Assembly: GCA_945910005.1 (NCBI GenBank)
Contig: OX246745.1
Span: 10,100,436-10,164,435 of the forward strand
Length of the DNA: 64,000 bases
Source of the DNA: Isoperla grammatica
Taxonomy: Eukaryota; Arthropoda; Insecta; Plecoptera; Perlodidae
Direction: 5' to 3'
The notes beneath the pieces were generated by a model. That model saw only the letters and a program-made list of their open reading frames with translations. It searched no databases and had not been told where the DNA came from. How positions within the stretch are numbered: the stretch's first letter is position 1; each line of letters opens with the position of its first letter. Of the stretch, positions 1 to 12,044 are shown one piece after another. A program made the translations under genes and the position numbers.

Positions 1-28
1 GATTATAATGTAAAGCACAACTTAGAGC

Positions 29-190
29 ATTCAGTATGTAGATCTTACCAAACCACAGTGCGCTGTTGATGAAGATTTTCTATTTCGAAACCCATTCTTG
101 AGTTATAATTTAAAAAATAAAAATTTTGTGTGGTTTTTGACTTAAGAGGTATTATCCTTCCCTGTTAATAATTATTCCTGCGTGGAACAT
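29..190 (+). repeat. Dispersed repeat family A, copy 1
   Basis: This stretch shares a diverged but colinear sequence with 21190-21335 and 42602-42780. All three begin near ATTCAG, carry ACCACAG about 25 bases later, then CATTCTTGAG and an A/T-rich run, and copies 1 and 2 reach a CCCTGTTAATA or CCCGTTAATA block. No terminal repeats or open frame are visible, so the class is unknown. It ends roughly where the reverse transcriptase remnant begins. Confidence 0.55.
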
Positions 191-239
191 TGCAGAGGAC
201 AAAGCTATGATCTTCAGCACAAGTTGTTGAATCCATTGT

Positions 240-682
240 AATACGTTACTTGACTTCAGTAAGGCTTTCGACTCCCTCGATCTTGACATTCTAATCGATA
301 AATTCAAATCAATAAAATTTTCAACGCAAGTTATCCAGTCGTTTGAATTTTACCTACGCAATAGACAATTCAAAGTGCAATATCACTAGACAGACAATCA
401 ATCTAATTGGCAAATATTGACAAGTGGAGTCCCTAAAAGCAGCGCATTGAGATCGTTGTTGGTTTCCATTTATATTGACGATATTTCATCGTTATTAAAC
501 TGTCACCACCGCCACCTTCACGCCGACGATCTCCGAATTACGCCGACGACCTCCGAATACATTTGCATGCTTTACCACTAGACATTAACACTACTATAGA
601 GTTAATTAATAATGACTTGATAACCCTAACTGTCTGGCCGGTTAAGTGTAGATTGTGTATTAACCAGCTAGAATCAAAATCC
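240..682 (+). pseudogene. Non-LTR (LINE) reverse transcriptase fragment, palm domain, interrupted
   Basis: Translation gives a recognisable non-LTR reverse transcriptase. The sequence LLDFSKAFDS (from about 246) is motif A with its catalytic Asp. Further on are a TSGVP block, the IYIDDISSLL segment and HADD, which corresponds to the YADD catalytic motif C at about 518-529. Downstream, LPLDINTTIELINNDL and CINQLESKSII match the region after motif C. The copy is dead: a stop follows the VQYH segment, and a perfect 20-bp tandem duplication (521-540 and 541-560) repeats the ADD codons and shifts the frame by two, exactly the offset of the downstream reading frame. The segment ends in a TTTA microsatellite where repeat R1 begins. 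The style resembles Jockey/CR1-group LINEs; the exact clade cannot be fixed by eye. Confidence 0.85.
521..560 (+). repeat. Perfect 20-bp tandem duplication over the RT catalytic motif
   Basis: Bases 521-540 and 541-560 share the sequence beginning CGCCGACGA and ending CTCCGAATA, differing only at one internal base and the last base. The unit contains the codons of the Asp-Asp catalytic pair, so the element encodes that motif twice and changes frame. Confidence 0.85.

Positions 683-683
<1 letters not shown>

Positions 684-735
<52 letters not shown>
684..735. repeat. TTTA tetranucleotide microsatellite
   Basis: About 13 TTTA units at the 5' boundary of repeat R1. The second R1 copy at 58477 starts with a shorter version of the same array, so the microsatellite belongs to the repeat. 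Confidence 0.95.
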
Positions 736-1085
736 TGTCTATCCTATTCAGTTATAAAAACTGATTTACAAATGAGGACCTTAAATAAAACTAAGCTATG
801 CAAACAATGAATAGTTATGAAATCATAAATAACAATAACAATAAAAACAAAACAAACTACTGAACTATATAAAAATATAATCAAAAACAAGAAAAAATAA
901 TTGAGAAATGAAATAAAATCAAATGAAGTGGTAATTCAACATATTAAAAAATAAAAATAGAAGTATGCAAATAAGAAAGAACATGAAGAAACAAAAAAAA
1001 ATTGTGGGAAAAATTAATATATATATATATATATAAAAGTGAAAAAGAAGAAAGAAAAAAAAAGAAGAAGAAAGAAAAGAAACTA
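684..1085 (+). repeat. Dispersed repeat R1, copy 1 (inserted in the LINE remnant)
   Basis: From TTTA repeats through TTAATGTCTATCC, CAGTTATAAAAACTGA and GGACCTTAAATAAAAC to a purine-rich A/G tail, this sequence recurs at 58477-58815 with only a handful of substitutions and 1-bp indels. It has no open frame and no clear terminal inverted repeats. It begins with a TTTA array and ends with an A/G array, as for a retroposed 3' tail or non-autonomous element. It separates the palm and thumb parts of the reverse transcriptase remnant, so it is probably the younger insertion. Confidence 0.85.
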
Positions 1086-1199
1086 CTACTATTGGATACC
1101 ATAAATTACTTGCTAAAATAAATAATAAATTACTTACTATACTAAACTTACTTACTACTAATACTAATACTAATAACTTACTATACTAATTAAAATAAT

Positions 1200-1505
1200 A
1201 ATAAATTAATGGCTAATAACATAGCAAGATAACTCCACGTGATTTCAACTTCTCATTTAACACATTCGTCAAAAAACGTATTCAGCCTTACGCACACTAA
1301 AAAACATTCTTCCAGCCAAACGTAAGGCAGTTCTCGTGCAAACACTAGTAATGTCACACTTAGACAAGTGCGACGTTGTGAAATTAGACATAGAAATTAT
1401 CTTTCACCTTTAACGCACTCAGAATAATACTCATGTTTAAGTTTCATTCCCGCTGCGAATATAAGAAAATAAGATCACATCTCTCCTGGCTAATCTAATA
1501 CTGCT
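1200..1505 (+). pseudogene. Non-LTR reverse transcriptase fragment, C-terminal (thumb) part
   Basis: After R1 the reverse transcriptase resumes. The + frame reads YSALRTLKNILPAKRKAVLV followed by QTLVMSHLDKCDVV (about 1279-1380), the conserved post-palm segment of non-LTR elements. After a frameshift, KFHSRCEYKKIRSHLSWL (about 1438-1490) matches the usual RYDHI-type segment further downstream. There are several stops and frame changes, and no downstream ORF end or 3' UTR can be seen because the TAA array interrupts at about 1507. It is the other half of the pseudogene at 240-682. Confidence 0.75.
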
Positions 1506-1506
1506 A

Positions 1507-1819
<313 letters not shown>

Positions 1820-2118
1820 GTAACTTTTCGTGGGAATTCCTGTTATATGGTGTTTTTTACGATACTCGTTTTTTACTCGTTTTTTACGATACCCGATCCT
1901 CTTCAGGCGACTAACTAGGTATATTAGAGTGTTTGGATAGTTGGGAAGAAATGTCCTTGGGCTATTAGTATAGGACTCAATCCCAGCATTCGCCTTTACG
2001 ACTGAGGAAAACTTCGAAAAAAAACATCAGTCGGGACTGCTGGTGGCCGGAATCGAACCGGTGACCTCTTAAATTAGAGTTTCGCGTCTTACCGCGTAGC
2101 TACCTCTATCGGTACACC
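1820..2118 (-). mobile_element. tRNA-derived SINE, family S1, copy 1
   Basis: Read on the minus strand, a tRNA-like head starts near 2118 with GATAGAGGTAGCTACGCGG (A-box region) and carries a good B box, GGTTCGATTCC, near 2050. A body follows with GTTTTCCTCAG and GGCGAATGCTGGGAT, then a 3' end GGAATTCCCACGAAAAG running into (ATT)n. The copy at 23037-23295 has the same order of head, GCTGGGAT block, TATACTAA and GGATTCCTACGAAAAA before an ATT tail. The central block resembles conserved SINE domains of protostomes. No functional tRNA is implied because the arms do not pair properly. Confidence 0.85.
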
Positions 2119-2731
2119 AAAATATATTTTTCCGTCAAAGCGTTTGAGGAAGGACCTAACGGGACGAACGAGCACCACCATATTATTTCATTACACTTAA
2201 TAATATTTCACTCAGTTAATAGGCTTTAGAAACATCTGTACGCAGACACAGTTTCTTGTCGTTTGAAGTAAAACCGGTATCTGAGGTATTCTATTGTGTG
2301 CAAGTCACACGTTTTAATAAAAGAGTGTTTATTTGTGAGTGTTTCAAAGAGTGTGCACAGCACTTAATAAGTTCAAATAGTGAAGAGAGATTGTCATTAC
2401 CTTTGTTGCTACTCGTCAATAAACCCACCCGTCTCTCTGGGAGACGAAATAGACAAGTATGATTAAAGCCCTTCAACGGAGTATCTTTCAAACTGAACTA
2501 GCTGGCGGCCATTAGAAACTGCCCGAAGACAAACAGTCTTTATAGCGGCAAACACGGGGGGAACGTCACTAATACATCCACGAACACAAAACAAATATCA
2601 TTCTCAGAGAGATAAACTAGAATATTCTGACACGAGCAACGTATTACTTGACGCATTATACGGATGACGTATATCTCTGACGTGTAGTTGCCACAAAGAA
2701 TGATGAGTTTTTAAGATCTCAATCGAGGATT

Positions 2732-2940
2732 AAGCCGTACTCACAATTTGTCGATATCGGGATCTCAATCGCAATCGTAATGCGGAAAGCGTGAGAAAAC
2801 TTACATGGTTCTTATGGCGTTGTTCACAACTAAATCGTAATGTTTTAACTACTGTAAAGAGAAAATTTACGATCCCGATCCCGATCCCGATCCCGATCCC
2901 GATCCCGATCCCGATCCCCATCACGATCACGAGGGCTCAA
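2732..2940 (+). mobile_element. Hexamer-iteron MITE, family M1, copy 1 (right end degraded)
   Basis: The left end (AAGCCGTACTCACAATTTGTCG) is a diverged version of the M1 terminus seen at 13483, 50794 and 62387. The interior keeps the family order CTTATGGCG, AATCGTAATG and AAAATTTACGAT. The right subterminal region has expanded into about eight CGATCC units (2870-2918), and the final inverted terminus is lost after CACGATCACGAG. No coding capacity. Confidence 0.75.
2870..2918. repeat. (CGATCC)n hexanucleotide array inside MITE M1
   Basis: About eight perfect hexamers. Other M1 copies carry degenerate NNATCG hexamers at the same place, so this array grew from the element's own subterminal iterons. 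Confidence 0.9.
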
Positions 2941-2999
2941 GTGCTTGTAATTTTTGTAATTTCCTCTGTTGTCTTGCGTTGTCTTACATTCCTCGTCGC

Positions 3000-5900
3000 C
3001 ATAGTAGAAAGCAACCAACTGTAAATTTATGCATAAACTATTTCAGTTCCGTTTGAATGATAACTATGTTCTTTGATAATCTAACAAACTTTCTGGGCAC
3101 AAATTCAAAACTCGATTACTAATTGCACTGACCAGCATTAAATGGTTGGAATGTTTGAAAATTACTTCCAGAGTTAGAAGGGTAGATTTAGCTTTGTATA
3201 AAACAGGATTTGTAGAAACGGTAGAGCCATAGCAATGAACTTTACTTGGCAACTTCGCGTGCTTATGAAACCGGGTGTTATTTTCAACTCATTGTTACTT
3301 ATTTTTTTAAAAAATTTTCACGTTTATAGACATTTGGATTTTTCAAAATTTAGAATAAATGCGGAACGTTATAAAAATGTTTTCGTCTTTTGTAATAAAT
3401 TTGAAAATATAGAATTTCGACAAAGATTAAAATGTTTCGAAAATCTGTTTAGAAAATATAATCACCAATGGATGTGATCTGAATATTGTACCATCAATTC
3501 AACGAACAATAATGAAAAGCTATTTCACGTTCATAGTGTAGGTACTAAATTCTTATTCAATATTAATACAGTTTTGCCTGACGAGGAGTGACAGTCGTCA
3601 GTAAATAACGATATACATTTCTTAAATCCCTTCTAGTAATACAATATTACCTCTCGTGTTTGCTATAGCATACCCGTTATAAATCGTAATATTCGTAATA
3701 TATATCGTAATATATATAGATCGTTATATTCGGTTCAAAAAGTAGTTTTTCTTTGTAATCTTTCTAAGTTTATATATGTTGTAGACAAAGTACATCCCTT
3801 GCCAATACGGAATGAAGAACAAGTAGACAATACAGTTATGTGTAATGTTTGTTGTGGAGTTGTTGCGGGTAATGGCCTAGATAAGCATTCATGTCGAGAA
3901 TGTAATTTTATAAATAAACCAAACAAAACATATTCAGTGTTGTTTACTTTGTTTGTGTGAATTAATAGCAGAACCTGCGAGACTCTGTTCTTGAGCTGCA
4001 GGCAATGGAAATCGTAAAATATCAATAGTTGAATCTTTTAGCGTTCAGAGCTTACCATAACTGAAATTAAAACTTTACCAATATTTCAAAAGTTACGTCA
4101 CGGCAAATTAAACAAAACTTGCTTTTATCTTTATACTTCTTTTTTAACAATGATAACGAGGAACACTTGCATATGGCAAAGATGCTACTTCCAAAACTCA
4201 GAGCTGCAAATATAAGAAGCTCGAAGTGCATATGTAGTTTATGGTTGTTTTTGTCTGAATTGTTAAGCCTCCACAGAACGGCCTCATTTCTTAGCATTTG
4301 GTGTCTAGACTAGTGAATCATATGGTTATTCTTTCATTAATAAACATTTGCGTATTCCTTCGAATGAAACTTATATTTAGAGTAAGAACGGTATTATACA
4401 TTAACAACACAAATTTACGCTATCATTTACACAATGGTAAAAATATATGTATCTATATAAATATTAAATTAAAACTCATTGTTGTGTGTAGACTAATTAT
4501 AAATTAATACACACTATTTGTTTCCAGCAAATTTACATACGGTACAATTTTAAATTACTTCACTTAGTGTTTTTCATTGTTTACAAAATTAAAAAGGAAA
4601 ACTAATTTTTAATTAAAATCTTAAGATACTATGAGATTGCAGGACTTTTTACGAGTCCGTATAGGCGACAGTAGAGCAATTTTGTATGTGCTCACTTCTT
4701 AAAATATTTGTATGATTAACATTCCTCGAAATATTTATCCATTGACATTTTGTGTAATAATATGTTACAAATATAATCTTAACATCATTTTACAAAGATG
4801 TAGTCAAAGATGTATTCGAGCCGTGAAAACACCGAATCTTCATCAGTAAATAACACTAATACCTGAAGGTCAATAAAGATGACGCAGCCGCCCTTCTAAC
4901 GAATATTATTTACTTTTATCTCAAATTGAAGTTCCGTTATCAACACGATAGAAAGCCCTACTCTATCGGGGTGTGATTTTTCTATCGGCTGGTGGTTTAA
5001 TACATATTATGCAAGTGAACATTTCTATTAAACTAAGTGCTAAAATTTGGTATCAATGACGTTGTTTTGTAGTAGGTTTATTCCTCGATAAACTTCAATC
5101 TGGATATATAATTTACAAGAAAATCTTTAATAACGCACCACATTTAGTATAACTGTCTGATAGCTGTCTAGACGTAACATGTAAGCCATGATTGAGAGCG
5201 TTAAGAGGTTAGTACCGTTAATCACGAGATTGTTGTGATTGGTGGGCGGCCCATATTATGTGCGGTTCAATACAGCCTGGACGAGATCGATCACTCGAAC
5301 CAAAATAAATTCGCCCTCGGGTCGGAAGGGAAATCACACCCCCAACTGAACAGGCACGTGAAAAAATTACATTTCGCGCGAAATCAGTGTGATATGCCGG
5401 CTTTCCCAGCCAGAATCTTCGGTCATCTTTCCAACGGATGGAAGGTTCAATTTAAAACTAAAGTCTACCGAATCACAGTCCTCCAATAGGATAACTTGGT
5501 GGGTTCTTGAGTGAGCGCGCCAACCTGTATGAAACGGAAATTGCTTATCGCTCAAATAAACGGTGGGGTTGGTTCCGGGGGGTGGGTGGAGGGGAGAGGG
5601 GGGGGGGGGGAATATCCAGGGGAGCTTTGATCTACTCGCGAAACTGCTCATTCTAATAGAGGCGGACGGCTCATTGTTACACGTTCTGCTTGCAGGAATG
5701 CCATTCACAGGAATAATAACTAAATAAGTGATTCTTCGACGATCGCTCTAGTTTACCACTATTCAAATGTCATATCTCCTTTACACCAGGCGTGGACCCA
5801 TCCCACGGCAAGCGACAGAACTCGGTTCTATTCCCAGACGGGGTTGAATTTTTAAATGTTCGGCTTTTATAGAAACACATGTTATAGAATTTTTTTTTAT

Positions 5901-6900
5901 TTTGAAGTCATTATGGATACAACATGTAGACTGTTATTCTTCTTGCAAAGAATAAAACTCCTAGTCAATAAAGTAACTATATGGCGTCCTGTATAATGTA
6001 TGATACAATGCCACGATGTACGTTAACTCTGCGTGTCGTACGAGACAAATGCAAGAGAAGACGCGTTAAAGAACTTTAATATAAATACAGACAGTTGTAG
6101 CAACATTTAAAAATATAAGGCATACATTTTGCAAAAATAGTTGGAGTACATTAGCTAATGCATGGGTTTATGTGATACAACCTATCTAACAACTATGGAT
6201 TATCACTGTTTTATACAAATTTATTGTTGTAACAATGATATAAAGGATGAAATGAAATGAGTAATTTAGGATTACTGTCAATTAGTAAGATATGAAAATA
6301 ATTTAATGAATTCGGCATTGTATTGTACAATGCAACATTATTAATAATTCTCTCTATAGCTTTCCAAAGTGAGAGAAACACCGTTTTGAATCCGTGAGCA
6401 GCTGTTGTCAATCTGTACATACAGACATATTTATCCTTGTTTTATCACAGTGTTTTAAGGTTATTTTTCTGTCCTGGTAACTAAAATCATAATTTATTAT
6501 AAGTCAATAGTGTGTGAAATGTGGTTTGAAACACAAAAGCGAAAACCCTAAATCAATCGGACGCCCATATAATATATTGACACACATTGTGTCATCAAAA
6601 TACAGCCGGGGTATTATTAGAAGTGACGATGCGGGGTATTAGGGGGGGAGAGAGGGGGGGTGATTCTTCTCTTGAAATTCAAACCAGATGCCCAACCGAA
6701 GATAAATGTCCCTAGTATCTCCGTTACTGGTACTAGTACAACTGGTAAGTACGTTTACCATTACTGGTCCCTCTTTTGTTCTGTGTTTTCTGCACAGTAC
6801 AAGCTACAAAGAGAAATCGCTTGTAATTGATACGAAAAATTATTTGCTTGTTTATTAACTTTATTTAAGAGTACTTCTACCCGGCCAAATTGTTTGATTT
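3000..6900. other. AT-rich non-coding DNA with no supported gene
   Basis: Only short, AT-biased open frames are present, with no recognisable protein family apart from the weak Cys/His stretch at 3769-3960. There is a long G-rich run at about 5575-5610 and another at about 6640-6660. No repeats with clear ends were seen. Confidence 0.6.
3769..3960 (+). other. Weak candidate terminal exon with Cys/His cluster
   Basis: An open frame follows a pyrimidine-rich AG (TTTCTTTGTAATCTTTCTAAG, ending at 3768) and runs to TGA at 3958-3960. From the Met at 3838 it encodes MCNVCCGVVAGNG and then HSCRECNF, giving a C-x2-C ... H-x-C-x2-C spacing compatible with a small zinc-binding knuckle. The family is not recognised and no neighbouring exon was found. 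It may be a chance frame or a decayed element; nothing here supports a function. Confidence 0.2.
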
Positions 6901-6985
6901 GACGTAATGATACATCACTGCATTGAGACACTCTTTTTGTTTAATGTGTCGTTTATCGGTATATACCTTCTATCTAAATAAATTA
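6860..6985 (+). repeat. Diverged copy of a dispersed repeat related to 25390-25690
   Basis: TTTATTTAAGAGTACTTCTA here matches TTTATTTAAGAGCACTTATA in the two tandem copies near 25400 and 25570. A similar but eroded order of motifs follows, with a CATCA block and a GTGT block. The class is unknown. Confidence 0.4.
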
Positions 6986-7477
6986 TTTCCTCTTGCAACG
7001 CACAAAATTTGTACGCATACATACATACATACATGTATAAAACTGGTTCAAAGGCAGAAGGGCTCTTCGCGTCTTAAAAAGTGTTGAAAATAATTTCATT
7101 TTAAACACTTTAAAAAATTCACAACATTCCGTGAGGGGCTACCTGGTGAATAAAAAGGCTCCGAAATCTCTTTGTAACCGAATTGATAATATAGTTTTTT
7201 CTTACCGCAACCCCCCCCCCCCTTCCCCCCCGTAAAATATCCAGTAGACGCCCATGCCTGCTGCCATTTTTATTTCTATCAATGTGAATTTTCTATTAAA
7301 GACGTGCTTTCTTTTAATTTCTCCTCTGTCACTATTTAACAGTGTAATATATTTGTTTGTTTACCTGGTGATTGCGATTAGCGCGGTTAAGCGTCGCCGT
7401 TTGGCTGTGCAGGAGGCGGTTATTGAAACCAATAACTCCTTGAGTGAGTTATGGCGAGCGCGACATTGGTGATGTTA

Positions 7478-7596
7478 CACGCACACGCACACGCACACGC
7501 ACACGCACACGCACACGCACACGCACACGCACACGCACACGCACACGCACACGCACACGCACACGCACACGCACACGCACACGCACACGCACACAC
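7478..7596. repeat. (CACGCA)n hexanucleotide microsatellite
   Basis: About 20 units of ACGCAC, nearly perfect. It leaves all frames open, giving artificial Thr-Arg or Ala-His dipeptide reading frames that are not genes. Confidence 0.95.
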
Positions 7597-7649
7597 ACTG
7601 TTATTCTTTATGAGCCTCGAGATCTTTCTGCACCGAAAAGCTTTTAGTA

Positions 7650-10600
7650 ACCTTCAACACGGATAAAATATGTAAAATATGGCTTTTCGCTTTTTGTTCT
7701 GGCAATTCTCAAATAAACTCGTCGTAGTAAAGAAATGATTGGAGTGAATATCGCACTCTATTGGGCGCGGAATTATGGTAATGCGGCGCTGAGGTAGGGT
7801 CGATATTTCCTATTTACGCAGCAAACTTCTACACTTCTACCCCTAAAAGGATGTATATGGTTTCACATTTAACTTGCCCGGTATTACTTTTGCGATCTAG
7901 TATTCGGCGATAGTATTCGGGAACATTATTCATTTCGTTCATGAAAAGTATGCATTTCTTCATTTGAATATTGCAGGTTTTGTTAATTGAATATACTGTC
8001 AAATTACACCCATTAAACGAAATGGTTCAAGCATAAAAATATATCAGGCAACTTTTCCACAGCTGGCTACTTCAAGGATGTTCATTGGTACTTTGTGATG
8101 CAATCTTGAATTATACATAGAATTAATTAGCCTCATTCTTCGTATCATAATAAGTTTTCTTTAAAGTAACGGCAGAGCGGGAGTAAATTTCAGCGTTTTA
8201 TTAGCAAGTGAATTTTCTAAAACCATTACAAATAGAAAGCCAATAAGTAAAATGTTTATTGCAGTGCATAAAACATTGACTATCATACAGTTTGTATAAA
8301 CTAGGCTACCTTTGACGAATATTCGAGAAGATTCTAATATGAACATATTAATTATTCTTCAAAGCTTTGCTTCGAAGTATGCTCGTGCTTGTGCCCCACA
8401 TTTAATGAGCTCAGCGCACAACTCGACGGGGAAGACACGGAACTATGAATATTACGATATCATATATAAATATACACATTAGTTTCCAGATTGATAAACG
8501 TGTATACATGTTTGAGTTCGTTTATTACGTTTAAATTCAAATTTTGTAAGTAAGTATATTTTTAGTTGCATTATTTCGTAACATTTCTGTATACTTACAT
8601 ATCAATTACCGGAATATATTTCCAACTTCGACCAACTAATTGAGATTCGCTCCAAACTAGATAACATTAGCGATGCGTTTACGCTACTTCATGTGCAAAT
8701 GCACTTAATGTCCTCGCATTACTCCAGCGGTTACACGAAACTGATTTTAAACATTGTAAATATCTGCCAAGTTAACTCACAACTTAGTTAAGTGGTGCAC
8801 CGGGTGTTCGATGTGTAAATAGCTCACGGTTCGGTTCTCAATTAAAAGTACCAACCACTCGTGGATTTACAATAACACAGTTTCAAAGCTGCTGCTTTTA
8901 GAATCTGTCTCAATAAAGGTATTAAGTTCAATTTGATTTTTGTTTTGTTATTATTCACCCTTTTGGATTAACAATTTCATTTCCAGTGTGTCTTTGGAAA
9001 CAGGGAGTGGCAAACGAAGCAGCAAATTAAAACGAAACAGAGGTGGAGAAGAGCAATGTATAACGTAATTATACACCCGAAGAAGTGAGGAAATGCAACC
9101 AGACGCTTATTTCAGATGATATCTATCTTGAGAATGAGTTACGTGGCCTGACAACTTACAGGTAAGAGATAAGTTTACACTTTCAAACCCAAACGTTCTC
9201 TACACTATAAGTAGATTATAGTTAGAAATAACAGCGATTGTTCGTATAGTTCCTTTTTGCATAATTTACATTTTTATTTTTATTCTTATTTTTTTATTTT
9301 TATTTTAAAAAGTATATTAATTAATATTATTATTTTCTTTATTGTTGTTTACATAGGAATTTTATATCGAAAAAAATAAAAACGATAATCCTACTAACCT
9401 ACAAATTTACTATAAAAGTAATTTCCTGTTATACCCCGATATAACAAATGGTGGAGGCGCCGGGTTCAAGGTAACATTGTACTTGTAGTGTTTTCTAAAG
9501 TGAGGTTTGCTACCAAATATCTTATAAAACTATCAGTAGGCCGATACTGCTTATTTATTATGTTATGTATTACGTAATAGAAATATACAATGGTGATTAA
9601 AAGAGGTAGGCCTAATCATTATTGTAATAATAATTAAATAAACCTTTTAATCAATTTGAAGTTATTTATCGTATACAAACTCGGTCAAACCCGATTTTAG
9701 CATGTACGGATACAAAATGTCAAGTACAAAAGTAAAATTAACTTAAAATATAAATTTTTGACGTTTTTTAGTATGAGTATTATTGTCATTCGTACTGATA
9801 TAAATACAGATTTGTTTTAAATGCTAATTGAGTAATGTTTAATACACAGTTTATTACAATATATTTTTGCACACACTATTTGAACGTTCAATGAGTTGAA
9901 CCCAGGTTTTCCATTTATGATAATTAAAAAAAAAAACTTTGATCATAAATGGACAAGTGATCGTTTGACCATAAGTATAAATGCAGATTTCTGCTCCATA
10001 GGCAATAATCAGATTTCACTGCTCACAGTGAGTGTTAATATAAAGTTTCCAATTTGATATAAACTTCCTGACGTATAACTGGTCTTCATTCGAGAAGAGT
10101 GCGCCACATTCGTTATCGTGTTTCCGTTTCAATTCCATATTCCCCTAATTCATTTTCTATCCTTTGCTCTAGAATAATCCTTGCAATGTCGTGATTGAAT
10201 ACATGACATTAATACGACTAGTTTAAATTAATGTTCAGCACAATTATAAGTTGAGAGTTTGTCCCTGTTAATAAGAGAATGAACCTACCGAAAAGATCCA
10301 ATCTCTGTCACCGAGTTTTAGATGTGGTATTCAAATATTCAAATATGTTAATTAACCATGGCCAGCGGTTTATGAATCCTATAAAAAAGACAAGGTTTGC
10401 ATTTCAACATTTTAATGAAGTTTCTCGTTCCAAATGCTCCCAGATTTGTTGTAGAACTCAATTTTGCGGAGCTGATTCACAGCAATGGTTGGTGGAAAAC
10501 AATTCCACTACGGTGAAACCAAAAGTCTATCTTCGAGCGTTAACAAAGCCTGGTTCCATCCATTGATGAGCGTTGTTACTTAGTTCTCAACATTAAACTG

Positions 10601-12040
10601 TTTATGTCCAACACACGAAAGTTGTCTACAAAAATTATTTTATAGAAAACGTTTTGGCAAAATTCTTAATTTTTTAATCAGTGAATAATAAATGTTCTGC
10701 TTGGAAAATATTCTTTGGGTGCAATAGAAATAATTAAAAACTTAATTGCCCAAAACATTTTCAGGTATAATAATATTCACCTTCTGTTTTCTATAGCTAT
10801 ACTTTGTATATCTTTTAATACACTTAACCCATTTCAGTTCGTCTTACCTTATATTTGATCACTAACAGTATTCGACTGTGAAAACTCTATTTTAGATTAT
10901 TATTTAAACGGTAGAAGTAAAAATACCCTAACTTATAAGGACTTACGAGCATTCGCCTTGGAATTCCATATGGGGGTAGTAGCTATAGTAACTATTCAGT
11001 GCAACTCGGTGTACATTATAGTTGAAACGGACTGTTGTCTTCTTTATCGACACGAGAAACATTTGCGTTAATAATGAGCCATCATGTTGTCAATTTAATT
11101 CACTTAATTAAATCTTTAAAAGTAATTTAAATTAAATGGAAACCAACATGCTTGAGTGGTGTCAAATAAGTCAAATTAAGGTTGCATTGGGACCCCTTAG
11201 CAAAACTAATTTAACGTATGTTTACAATTGATGTATTTTAAACCAGTGTATGAATGATGCAATCTAAATACTAATAGACAATTAACAATTACAGCGTACG
11301 GTTGATTTTTATGCCCTTAGTTTAAAAATTATAAAATTAATCAAAAACTCGGTTATAGATGGGGTCTATGGAACATGCAATAGAGCACAATAAAAAAACT
11401 GTTTGCACATGTTAAATAATAAAAAAACGACGAAATTTGGTTGTTCGCATTAAAGAAGTTCGCTTTTTGTATGGAATATTTTTTAATTCTAAACACAGCT
11501 TATAGAAGGTTATTTTGTTAATCCTTGGCTTTGGATTAGTTGGTTCGGGATTGAATCGTTGGCATTTCATTAAACAGTCTAGTGTTGGCGATGGTATTTG
11601 TGCTGACAATAGCCCAATGCAGTGGAGTTTAGCGGCGTTTAGATTCAACAGTTTATGTGTGTATTAGAAAGCACGGGCCTCTTCATCAAGTATAAATCAG
11701 TTCAATTCACACTGAATATGCGATTAGTTTCGAAAATTAATACTCTGAATTAACAACCATTGCCAACCACTGTTAATTGTCTTTGATTCTGGGCTGTGTT
11801 TAGCGTTCCAGGGATGCAAGTACGCTCGATGCATATATCAGTGCGTAGCAAAACGAGTGTCAATATCAATGAACAATTATTACTGTGTGCGATGATGGCT
11901 AAATACCCTCGAGCAAGTGCAACAAGGCTGGTTGCAGTTAACACCACTCGTTTGGCATGAGGTTTATTTTGACAGAGCTAGTGGCGACGGTCATCATTTT
12001 TTAGTAATATATCAATTATTTATTTATATATATATATTAT
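7650..12040. other. Non-coding AT-rich stretch
   Basis: No recognisable protein, RNA gene or bounded repeat. An 11-bp perfect inverted repeat (CCATTTATGAT / ATCATAAATGG, 9911-9921 and 9942-9952) encloses an A-run. The longest frame (10279-10566, 95 codons) matches nothing known and has no coding character. Confidence 0.6.
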
Positions 12041-12044
12041 TTAG

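Noticed and set aside
2040..2118. Possible functional tRNA gene on the minus strand
   Set aside because: Acceptor and anticodon stems do not pair; the SINE body shared with 23037-23295 explains it.
3235..3477. 80-codon plus-strand frame
   Set aside because: Phe/Asn/Lys-rich composition expected of AT-rich DNA; no domain and no convincing splice partner with the frame at 3769-3960.
7444..7666. Thr-Arg and Ala-His dipeptide frames
   Set aside because: Translation of the CACGCA microsatellite.
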